Part shown: in pieces, positions 8,254-15,434 of the stretch
Layout of the letters: the number at the start of each line of letters is the position of its first letter
Numbering within the stretch: the stretch's first letter is position 1
Origin: Bacteroidales bacterium
GTDB taxonomy: Bacteria > Bacteroidota > Bacteroidia > Bacteroidales > UBA932
Length of the DNA: 30,117 nucleotides
Direction of reading: 5' to 3'
Assembly (NCBI GenBank): GCA_017471085.1
Contig: JAFUWW010000006.1
Coordinates: 1 to 30,117 of the forward strand
Notes under the pieces: model-generated
The model's input: only the letters and a program-made list of their open reading frames with translations
What the model was told of the DNA's origin: nothing
Databases searched by the model: none
Position numbers and translations under genes: made by a program

Positions 8254-10883
8254 TGCGCTGGAATACTGTTCATAAGGGGTTTGCCTTGCTGCTCGCGCTG
8301 GCGGCGGCGTTTTCCGTGAGCGCCCAGGAGCAGCAGGATGACAGGGTCTGGCTGCTGAGCGCCAAGACGGCCCAGCTGCTGCAGATCGACGGGACCGACT
8401 ACCGCAAGGTGGTGGGGCCCGCCCGTTTCCTGCACAACAACACCTACCTCATCTGCGACACGGCCCTGTGGAACGTGAACACCAACATCATCGACGCGGT
8501 GGGCCATGTCCGTATCATCCAGGACCAGACCACCCTGTCCAGCTCCTCGCTCCAGTATGTGTCGGACGAGAACATCGCCAAGTTCAGGGGCGACCTGGTC
8601 CAGTTGCAGGACAAGGACGGAAACACCCTCCGGACCCGCTATCTGGACTACAACACCAAAGACTCCGTGGCCGTTTTCCAGAGCGGCGGCGCCATGCGTG
8701 ACAAAGACGGCCAGATCATGGAAAGCCGCTACGGCATCTACGACGCCAAGGCCCACCTGTTCGTATTCAACGACCAGGTGAACATGTACATGGACACCAC
8801 CTTCATCAAGACGTCCCGCATGGAGTACAGGAGCGACCTCTCCACCGCCTATTTCGGCTACGGAACCGACATGTGGCAGGACGACAACATGCTCTCCGCC
8901 GACGACGGGTGGTACGACAGGAGCCGCGAACTGTTCTTCTTCCGGAGAAAAGTCCACCTGCTCACCAAGGACCAGGAAGTCTGGGCCGATTCCATGTACT
9001 ACTACCGCGCCCTCAACGACATCGACATGCTGGGCAACGCGGAGCTGATGGACACCACCCGCAACGTATACGCCCTGGCCGGAAAATTCCACTACCGGGA
9101 CTCCCTGTCGGAGATCCGCATGCTGGACGACCCCGCCATCATGTCCATCCTGGACGACGAGGGCCAGGTGGATACGCTCTATATCGGGGCCGACCAGTTC
9201 CTGATGCGTACCTACAAGATGTGCGATATTCCCGAGGCCTGGAAAAAAGATGCCGAAAAACGCCTGAAGGACATCGGCGGAGACCCGATCAACGAATACC
9301 GCAGGAAAGCGGCCGAGGAAGCCGCGAAAAAGGCGGAAGAAGCGGCCAAGAACGACCCCAACCGCCCTCCGGAGCCCAAGGCCGCCCCCAAGGCAGCAGC
9401 TGCGCCGGAGCCTGAAAAACAGGGGCCGCCTCCCGTCTCCCCGCCGGACACTACGGCCAGGCCGGCGCCCCCGGACAGCTTGATGAGAGCACTCCCGGAC
9501 AGCCTGAAAGCCCCGGCCGACAGCTTGCAGGCACCGCCGGAGGGCATCTTGCCGGCCCCGGCCGATACGGCCGTCACCCCTCCGCCGGACACTACCAAGA
9601 TTAACTTCCTGTGGGGAGCCAAGACCGTCCGCATGTTCCGCCGCAACATGCAGATGGCCTGTGATTCGCTGGCCTACTCCGACCTGGACTCGCTGGCCAG
9701 GCTCTATTTCGACCCTGTCTTTTACAACGAAGGCAACAAACAGTATTCGGCCGACAGCATCTACATGGCCATCAAAAACCGGGATATCGACAAGGCCCAC
9801 CTGCTGAACAATGCCTTCATCACCATCGAAGAAGCCCCCGGCGCCTACGACCAGATCCGGAGCGTGGAAATGGTGGCCTACTTCGACAAGGACCGCAATC
9901 TGACCCGGTTCGACGCCCTGGGCGGGGCATCGTCCCTGTTCTATCTCACCGAACAGAATGTCCTGGCCACCGTGAACAAGGTGGAATCCAAGATGATATA
10001 TGCCACGTTCACCAAAGGGGAAATCGACCATATTTATTATTACGACAACCCCAAGAACGACGGCTACCCCACCGTGCAGCTGCCGCAGGAAGAAAAGACC
10101 CTGAAAGGCTTCCGCTGGGAGCCGGAACGGAGGCCCAAGTCGCCCGAAGATGTCACCAGCCTGAAGCCCCGGAAGAGTGAAAGGATTGATTATCTGAACC
10201 ATTCGCATGTCAAGTTCGACCAGACCGAAATCTATTTCCCCGGCTATGTGGACAAACTGTACCGCGACATTACTGTAAGGGACTCCCTGGCCGTCGTGCG
10301 CGAACAACAGCGCAAGGCGGCGGCCGATTCCCTGGAAAGGATGACGAAGGAGACCGACGCCCTGGTGGATTCGCTGATGAACCTGTCGGTCCCGGACAGC
10401 CTGGCCGTTTCCCCGAAGGACAGCCTGGCCGCCACCGCGCTCCGCGACAGCCTGGGCACTGCCAGTCCTGCCGTCCCGGCCGATTCCCTCACCGTAACAT
10501 CACCCTCCGTTCAGGAAACTCCGCTCTCACCCAAGGAACAGAGAGCCCTGGAGAAAGCCCGCAGAGAAGAGGAAAGAGCCCGGATAAAGGCGGAGAAACA
10601 GGCCGCCAGAGAAGCCAAATGGGCCGAAGAAGACCGCAAATACGAACTGCGCCAGGCCGAAAAGGCCAGGAAGAAACTGGAGAAGGAGCGGAAACGGAAG
10701 CTGAAACAGCTCCAGCGGCTGGAAAGGAAAGCGCAGAAAGAACGGAAACTGCTGGAAAAATACCTGGAAAAGGAGCGGAAGAAAGAAGCTGCCCGGCAGG
10801 AAAAGGAAAGGCTGAAAATGCTGGAGGAACTGAAAAAGCAGTCCCCTCCGGCCGATGGTACACAGACAGATCAGGAAACCTAA
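8253..10883 (+). CDS. OstA/LptA-like protein with Pro-rich linker and long charged coiled-coil tail
   Basis: The N-terminal half of this roughly 876-residue protein has the repetitive beta-strand pattern of the OstA/LptA fold (NTYLICDTALWNVNTNIIDAVGHVRI, then repeated D-x-G-x-Y-D units such as RYGIYDAKAHLFVF and DGWYDRSRELFFF), the fold that carries lipopolysaccharide across the periplasm. A Pro/Ala-rich linker with repeated PDSL-type motifs (about 355-445) follows, then a second OstA-like part (about 450-630), more DSL repeats, and a Lys/Glu/Arg-rich coiled coil to the end. No ATG is available. GTG 8253 overlaps the surA stop by 1 nt and gives a clean signal peptide (RWNTVHKGFALLLA..., cut near VSAQ); GTG 8235 is the alternative but adds two acidic residues. 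Bacteroidales often have OstA after surA; the tail is unusual. Confidence 0.82.
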   Translation: MRWNTVHKGFALLLALAAAFSVSAQEQQDDRVWLLSAKTAQLLQIDGTDYRKVVGPARFLHNNTYLICDTALWNVNTNIIDAVGHVRIIQDQTTLSSSSLQYVSDENIAKFRGDLVQLQDKDGNTLRTRYLDYNTKDSVAVFQSGGAMRDKDGQIMESRYGIYDAKAHLFVFNDQVNMYMDTTFIKTSRMEYRSDLSTAYFGYGTDMWQDDNMLSADDGWYDRSRELFFFRRKVHLLTKDQEVWADSMYYYRALNDIDMLGNAELMDTTRNVYALAGKFHYRDSLSEIRMLDDPAIMSILDDEGQVDTLYIGADQFLMRTYKMCDIPEAWKKDAEKRLKDIGGDPINEYRRKAAEEAAKKAEEAAKNDPNRPPEPKAAPKAAAAPEPEKQGPPPVSPPDTTARPAPPDSLMRALPDSLKAPADSLQAPPEGILPAPADTAVTPPPDTTKINFLWGAKTVRMFRRNMQMACDSLAYSDLDSLARLYFDPVFYNEGNKQYSADSIYMAIKNRDIDKAHLLNNAFITIEEAPGAYDQIRSVEMVAYFDKDRNLTRFDALGGASSLFYLTEQNVLATVNKVESKMIYATFTKGEIDHIYYYDNPKNDGYPTVQLPQEEKTLKGFRWEPERRPKSPEDVTSLKPRKSERIDYLNHSHVKFDQTEIYFPGYVDKLYRDITVRDSLAVVREQQRKAAADSLERMTKETDALVDSLMNLSVPDSLAVSPKDSLAATALRDSLGTASPAVPADSLTVTSPSVQETPLSPKEQRALEKARREEERARIKAEKQAAREAKWAEEDRKYELRQAEKARKKLEKERKRKLKQLQRLERKAQKERKLLEKYLEKERKKEAARQEKERLKMLEELKKQSPPADGTQTDQET

Positions 10884-10886
10884 AAT

Positions 10887-11918
10887 ATGAAAAAGACAGT
10901 ATTGGTATCCGGCGGTGCCGGATTTATCGGAAGCCACGTAACGGTGGAATTGCTGGAAGCCGGCTATGACGTAGTCGTGGCCGACAATTTCTCCAACTGC
11001 GACCTCACCTGCTTCGAAGGGGTGAAAAAGATTACGGGAAAAGAAGACCTTCCCCTGGAAAAGGTGGACTTCTGCAGCGAAGCCCAGACGCAGGCCCTCT
11101 TCCGGAAATACCGGATCGATGCCGTCATCCACTTCGCCGCGTTCAAGGCCGTAGGTGAATCGGTCGCCAAGCCGGTCATGTACTACAAGAACAACCTGCA
11201 GAGTTTCCTGAACGTGCTGGAAGCCGCTCAGCAGCAAGGCGGGTGCAAGGTGCTGTTCTCCTCTTCCGCCACCGTGTACGGCGAGCCGGACCAGGTGCCT
11301 GTAACCGAACAGACGCCCAGAAAGCCCGCCACATCGCCCTACGGCAATACCAAGCAGATGTGCGAAGACATTCTTCAGGACACGGTTAAAGCCTCTGGCG
11401 GAGCCATCCAGGGCATCCTGCTGCGGTACTTCAACCCCATCGGCGCACATCCCAGCGCCCTTATCGGCGAACTGCCGCGCGGCGTGCCCAACAACCTGGT
11501 GCCCTTCATCACCCAGACTGCCATCGGAAAGAGAGCGTGCCTGAGCATCTTCGGCAACGATTATCCCACCCCGGACGGCACCTGCCTGAGGGACTATATC
11601 GACATTGTAGACCTGGCCAAGGCCCACGTGTTCGCCGTCACCCGCATGATGAAGGGGAAGATGAAGCAGGACTGCGAGATCTTCAACATCGGCACCGGCC
11701 GTCCGGTAAGCGTGCTGGAGCTGGTGAACGCCTTTGAAAAAGTGAACGGCGTGAAACTCAATTACAAGTTCGCCCCCCGCCGGGCCGGCGACGTCACCGC
11801 CATCTGGGCCGATCCCACCCTGGCCAACACCGAAATGGGCTGGAAAGCCACCCGCACCGTGGAAGAGACCCTGAAAGCCGCATGGGCCTGGGAAAAACAT
11901 CTTGCCGGCAAGGAATAA
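10887..11918 (+). CDS. galE: UDP-glucose 4-epimerase
   Basis: The 343-residue product is a classic extended short-chain dehydrogenase: the Rossmann NAD-binding motif GGAGFIGSH at residues 9-17, IHFAAFKAVGES (81-92), a catalytic serine in FSSSATVYGEP (124-133), Y152-G-N-T-K156 as the Tyr/Lys pair, and RYFNPIGAHPS. These are the standard GalE signatures, and the length is normal. The enzyme interconverts UDP-glucose and UDP-galactose in the cytoplasm, supplying galactose units for envelope polysaccharide. It starts 3 bp after the OstA-like stop, so it appears to be co-transcribed with an LPS-transport gene, a sensible link since the sugar nucleotide feeds lipopolysaccharide synthesis. Confidence 0.95.
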   Translation: MKKTVLVSGGAGFIGSHVTVELLEAGYDVVVADNFSNCDLTCFEGVKKITGKEDLPLEKVDFCSEAQTQALFRKYRIDAVIHFAAFKAVGESVAKPVMYYKNNLQSFLNVLEAAQQQGGCKVLFSSSATVYGEPDQVPVTEQTPRKPATSPYGNTKQMCEDILQDTVKASGGAIQGILLRYFNPIGAHPSALIGELPRGVPNNLVPFITQTAIGKRACLSIFGNDYPTPDGTCLRDYIDIVDLAKAHVFAVTRMMKGKMKQDCEIFNIGTGRPVSVLELVNAFEKVNGVKLNYKFAPRRAGDVTAIWADPTLANTEMGWKATRTVEETLKAAWAWEKHLAGKE

Positions 11919-11931
11919 AACCGCTTCTGCC

Positions 11932-13446
11932 ATGAAAAAAATATCCTCTCTGCTTATCTGCAGCCTCATCTGCGCACTTTCCTATGCGCAGGAACCCGTG
12001 ACTTTCACCGCCCAGCAGGATCACCAGAACATGCTGGACCAACTGGGCATCAAATCGATCCGGCGCGGTTTCGACTCGGACAAGAACAGCCCGTACGCCG
12101 CCAACTACGACGAGAGCAAGGCCAACCCCTACCCCGTGCTTCCGGAGATTCTCAAGACAAAAGCCGGCAAGATAGTAACCACCGCCCGGCAGTGGTGGGA
12201 TGTCCGCAGGCCGGAAATCGTGGAAGATTTCGAACGGGAGGTCTACGGCCGCGTTCCGGAGCATGTTCCCGGCGTAACCTGGACTGTAGAAGCGGAAGAA
12301 ATTGAATTCGTGGGCATGATCCGGGCGAAGGCGAAACAGCTCAGGGGCCATGTCGATAACTCCGGCTGCCCCTCCATCAACGTCGACATCAAGATGGTTG
12401 TGGTGACGCCTGCCGACGCCAAAGGACCGGTTCCGCTGCTGATGATGTTCGGCGGCGCAGAAATGCCGAACCCCGTCAAGCCCTACGGAGACGACATGGA
12501 CGCCATCAACAAAGTGATCCGCCGGATGCTGGAGAATGATCCCGAGACGGCCGAACTTATGAAGAAGTATCCTGCCTGGCAGCCTTTCGAACCCGCCAAT
12601 CCCTTTGCTGCGTTCATGCGCATGTCACAGCTTGCCCCCGGCCAGGATCCGCCGGCGAACCAGCAGCTTCTCGCCGCCGGCTGGGGCTATGCGATGATCG
12701 ACCCCGCCAGCATCCAGGCCGACAACGGAGCAGGCCTCACCCGGGGCATCATCGGCCTGGTGAACAAAGGACAGCCGAGAAAGCCGGATGACTGGGGCTC
12801 CCTCCGGGCCTGGGCCTGGGGTGCCGCCCGCGGTCTTGACTATCTTGAAACCGACCCGGACGTGGATGCGGCACATGTCGGCATCGAGGGCGTTTCCCGC
12901 TACGGAAAAGCCGCTCTCGTTACGCTGGCTTTCGAACAGCGCTTCTACATGGGCCTCATCGGATCTTCCGGAAAGGGCGGAGCTGCCCTGCACCGCCGCA
13001 TTTTCGGCGAGGGAATGGAAAACCTGGCCAATTCAGGAGAATATCACTGGATGGCCGGCAACTATATTAAATACTGCGCCATTGAGTCCAAGACTGGTCC
13101 CTGGAATGCCGATATGCTGCCTGTGGATTCCCACGAACTCATCGCGCTCTGCGCTCCCCGCCTCGTTTTCATCAGCTACGGCATCCCCGAGCAGGGCGAC
13201 GACCTTTGGCTGGACCAATACGGCAGCTGGCAGGCCACCGTTGCCGCCGGCGAAGTGTTCAAGCTGCTGGGAGTCAAAGACCTGGGCATTTCCAACGACT
13301 ACCGGAGCGAGCCCATGCCGCCGGTCCTCACCGGCCTGCTGGACGGTGAACTGGCCTGGCGCCAGCACGACGGTGGCCACACCGACTTCCCGAACATGAA
13401 GTATTTCATCCAGTGGGCCAGCGGCAAAATGAACTGGCAGAAATAA
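11932..13446 (+). CDS. Secreted CE15-type glucuronoyl esterase (alpha/beta hydrolase)
   Basis: The 504-residue protein has a signal peptide (cut near SYAQ, residue 20). It keeps the core CE15 signatures: the nucleophile elbow G320-V-S322-R-Y-G-K326, then GLIGSSGKGGAALHRR (341-356), the YHWMAGNYIKY segment (371-381), LCAPRLVFI, and a catalytic His483 in QHDGGHTDFP. CE15 enzymes split the ester between 4-O-methylglucuronic acid on xylan and lignin alcohols, releasing lignin from hemicellulose in fibre-degrading gut bacteria. The frame is open from 11902, but the ATG at 11932 begins the signal peptide and leaves 13 bp after galE. Placement behind galE looks like operon extension, not a polysaccharide-utilisation locus: no SusCD pair is visible. 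Real substrate unproven. Confidence 0.85.
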   Translation: MKKISSLLICSLICALSYAQEPVTFTAQQDHQNMLDQLGIKSIRRGFDSDKNSPYAANYDESKANPYPVLPEILKTKAGKIVTTARQWWDVRRPEIVEDFEREVYGRVPEHVPGVTWTVEAEEIEFVGMIRAKAKQLRGHVDNSGCPSINVDIKMVVVTPADAKGPVPLLMMFGGAEMPNPVKPYGDDMDAINKVIRRMLENDPETAELMKKYPAWQPFEPANPFAAFMRMSQLAPGQDPPANQQLLAAGWGYAMIDPASIQADNGAGLTRGIIGLVNKGQPRKPDDWGSLRAWAWGAARGLDYLETDPDVDAAHVGIEGVSRYGKAALVTLAFEQRFYMGLIGSSGKGGAALHRRIFGEGMENLANSGEYHWMAGNYIKYCAIESKTGPWNADMLPVDSHELIALCAPRLVFISYGIPEQGDDLWLDQYGSWQATVAAGEVFKLLGVKDLGISNDYRSEPMPPVLTGLLDGELAWRQHDGGHTDFPNMKYFIQWASGKMNWQK

Positions 13447-13503
13447 CCGTGAAATAGAAGTAATTCAATAACTGATTAATAATCATCCGATTCCATTTCA
13501 CGG
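13447..13503. terminator. Long-loop inverted repeat between convergent genes, possible terminator
   Basis: CCGTGAAATAGAA (13447-13459) pairs with TTCCATTTCACGG (13491-13503) with one mismatch across a 31-nt AT-rich loop that itself contains the palindrome TGATTA-A-TAATCA (about 13473-13485). It fills the gap between the esterase stop and the response-regulator stop. No T-tract follows, so a terminator role is uncertain. Confidence 0.4.
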
Positions 13504-13508
13504 CACAG

Positions 13509-14213
13509 TTACGGCTTCAGAGAAAGCCAGGCACGGAAGGCGGCGCGGTAACTGTCGCCCACCGGAAGGCTGAATCCTTCTTCCAGGACGATGGTGGAGG
13601 GGGTGGCCTCCCGGATCCGTGCCAGGGGAACGATATAGGACCGGTGGACCCGCATGAAGCGGTCTGCCGGCAATTGTTCTGTCAGGCGCTTGAGGCTGTA
13701 GAGCACCACCAGCGGTGCCTCCCGGCCGTCCAGGTAAATCTTGATATATTCGCTCATCCCTTCCACATAGCGGATCTCGTCCGGATTCACGGTAACGGTC
13801 TTGTAGTCGGTCTTGAAATAGAGCATCGCCGGTGCGCTCTGCAGCGCTGCGGCCTTGCGGCGGGTTTCCACAATCTCCTGCACTTTGTCAGCCTGTTCCT
13901 GGAATTCCACCAGGCTGAAGGGCTTTACCAGATAGCCCAGAGCATTCACCCGGAAGCCTTCCAGGGCATATTCGGCATAGGCGGTGGTGAAAACGATGAG
14001 CGGAGGCTGCTCCAGCGAACGCACGAATTCCAGCCCCGAAACGTCCGGCATGTTGATATCGACAAAAAGGACATCGGCGGCGCTCACCCACTGAATGGCC
14101 TGGCGGGCCGATGTACAGGAAGCGAGCACCTCCATATACGGTACCTTGGCCGCATACAGTTCCAACTGGCGGAGGGCCAGGGGTTCATCGTCCAGCAGAA
14201 GGGCTTTGATCAT
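13509..14213 (-). CDS. LytTR-family response regulator (LytR/AlgR type)
   Basis: The 234-residue protein has an N-terminal receiver domain (about 1-120) with the acidic pair D8-D9, the phospho-acceptor D52 in VLFVDINMPDVSG, and a T/Y-x-x-Lys pattern in VFTTAYAEYALEGFRVNALGYLVKPF. The C-terminal half (about 137-234) is a LytTR DNA-binding domain: YFKTDYKTVTVNPDEIRYVEGMSEYIKIYL ... FMRVHRSYIVPLARI. LytTR regulators bind pairs of direct repeats spaced about two helical turns. It overlaps the kinase gene by 4 bp (ATGA), so the two are translated as a unit. The pair of 12-bp repeats at 15328-15360 is a good candidate target. Confidence 0.95.
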   Translation of the reverse strand: MIKALLLDDEPLALRQLELYAAKVPYMEVLASCTSARQAIQWVSAADVLFVDINMPDVSGLEFVRSLEQPPLIVFTTAYAEYALEGFRVNALGYLVKPFSLVEFQEQADKVQEIVETRRKAAALQSAPAMLYFKTDYKTVTVNPDEIRYVEGMSEYIKIYLDGREAPLVVLYSLKRLTEQLPADRFMRVHRSYIVPLARIREATPSTIVLEEGFSLPVGDSYRAAFRAWLSLKP

Positions 14214-15289
14214 ACGGCAGCCTCCCTTTCCGGCAGGATGAGCAGGACTGCATACCGTTCCGGCTGTTCATCAATGTCCAACGTATAGGCATCGGCATAC
14301 AGCAGATTGAGCCTGTTGCGGATGTTGTCCAGGCCCAGCCCGTGCCGGCCGTCCTCCTTTTCCGGATGCCGGCTGTTGACGCACTTGAAGACAATCTGAC
14401 GCTCCCTGACTTCCACGGAAACATCTACGAAAGAGGGCGCCTCATAGCTGATTCCATGCTTGAAGGCGTTTTCCACGAAGGACGCCATCAGCAGTGGAGG
14501 CACTTCAGCCCCGTCGGAAACTCCTGTCTGTGAAAGAGTTATCCGCACCGATTCAGGATACCGCAGCCGCATGAGCGAGACATAGTGTCCCAAAAAATCC
14601 AGTTCCCGCTGCAGGGGAATCGTGGGGGCGCTTCCGTCGTACAGGACAATCCGCATAAGCTTGGAAAACTCCTCGATGCTTTCCTTTGCCTTTTCCGGGT
14701 CGATATCCACCAGCGCATGGATGTTGTTGAGGGTGTTCATGAAAAAATGCGGATTGATCTGGAAACGAAGCGTTTCCAGCCGCTGGTTCAGGGTCTCCGC
14801 CTTCAGCTCCTGCATCTTCCGCTCGTTGCGGAGCATGTTGAAAAAAGACTTGACGCCCACATTCACACCCATTACCAGCACGGCGATCACCCCCTTCATG
14901 ATTTCCGGGTTCAACGGCATCCGGCGGCCGGGAGGCGGCGGCACATCCCGCTCCGGGAAAGCACCCATCGGCGGCCCGGCCTGAGGACCTGGCGACGTCC
15001 GGTCTGCCAGTACCAGATACAGGATAAACAAAGCCAGCAAGCCCACTGAGACAAGCAGATACGGGAGTGTCTTCTTTTTCTGAAGGAAAGGAATGGCCAG
15101 GGTGTCGTGGCCGACAAACAGCAGCAGGAAAGGGAGGATGGAAAGCCAGACACGGAACAAATCGTTCCAGAAAAAGGGCATGCCGTGGGACGACAGCCGC
15201 GGAATCAGGATTGCCGCTGAGACCAGGACGAAAACCAGGACCCATGCGGCGGCATAAAACCTTTTTTCTTGTTTAGTCAAATTATCCAT
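14210..15289 (-). CDS. LytS-like sensor histidine kinase (His_kinase/HATPase_c)
   Basis: The 359-residue protein has four hydrophobic helices: about 12-30, 43-64, 76-94 and 133-150. A Pro-rich loop lies between helices 3 and 4. The helices are followed by the His_kinase domain with H181 in RFQINPHFFMNTLNNIHAL and a HATPase with N-box VENAFKHG and G-box GLGLDNIRNRL. This is the architecture of LytS/YehU-type kinases that partner LytTR regulators; no periplasmic ligand domain is evident, so it may sense a membrane or intramembrane signal. The frame is open back to 15382, but the ATG at 15289 is chosen because a perfect -7 box lies 6 nt upstream and the longer version adds an unlikely leader. 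It is divergent from the beta-helix/VTC operon. Confidence 0.92.
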   Translation of the reverse strand: MDNLTKQEKRFYAAAWVLVFVLVSAAILIPRLSSHGMPFFWNDLFRVWLSILPFLLLFVGHDTLAIPFLQKKKTLPYLLVSVGLLALFILYLVLADRTSPGPQAGPPMGAFPERDVPPPPGRRMPLNPEIMKGVIAVLVMGVNVGVKSFFNMLRNERKMQELKAETLNQRLETLRFQINPHFFMNTLNNIHALVDIDPEKAKESIEEFSKLMRIVLYDGSAPTIPLQRELDFLGHYVSLMRLRYPESVRITLSQTGVSDGAEVPPLLMASFVENAFKHGISYEAPSFVDVSVEVRERQIVFKCVNSRHPEKEDGRHGLGLDNIRNRLNLLYADAYTLDIDEQPERYAVLLILPEREAAV

Positions 15290-15295
15290 CTGCTG

Positions 15296-15303
15296 CAAAA
15301 GTA
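15296..15303 (-). promoter_or_regulatory. -7 box TACTTTTG for the kinase-regulator pair
   Basis: The minus strand reads TACTTTTG, an exact TAnnTTTG match ending 6 nt before the kinase ATG. If transcription starts at the usual distance, the mRNA is leaderless or nearly so. Confidence 0.6.
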
Positions 15304-15327
15304 CACATTTTTCCAGTACATGCCGCG

Positions 15328-15360
15328 GGATTCGCTGAAGAAAAACAAGGATTCGCTGAA
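15328..15360 (+). promoter_or_regulatory. Two perfect 12-bp direct repeats, 21 bp apart: candidate LytTR operator
   Basis: GGATTCGCTGAA occurs at 15328-15339 and again at 15349-15360, with exactly 21 bp from start to start (two helical turns). They lie in the 145-bp region between the divergent kinase gene and the Cthe_2159-like operon. LytTR regulators are known to bind two direct repeats of about 9 bp with a 12-13 bp gap, and the gene for such a regulator is next door. The sequence itself is not the textbook LytTR consensus, so the assignment rests on geometry and position. Confidence 0.6.
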
Positions 15361-15388
15361 TATATTCCGTTCCGGCCGGCATTTTGAT

Positions 15389-15396
15389 TTACTTTG
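15389..15396 (+). promoter_or_regulatory. Imperfect -7 box TTACTTTG for the VTC/DUF4956 operon
   Basis: TTACTTTG deviates from TAnnTTTG at the second base, and no TTG is seen in the -33 region. It lies 29 bp downstream of the second direct repeat and 38 bp before the ATG at 15435. A weak promoter with an upstream activator site would fit. Confidence 0.35.
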
Positions 15397-15434
15397 AACG
15401 CAGAAAAAGTTATGTGTATTAAAATCTATCGGTT

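Noticed and set aside
8184..10307. 707-residue open frame on the minus strand opposite the OstA-like gene
   Set aside because: It is rich in Gly, Val, His and Gln, as typical of antisense frames, and lies across the surA/OstA genes that have clear domains.
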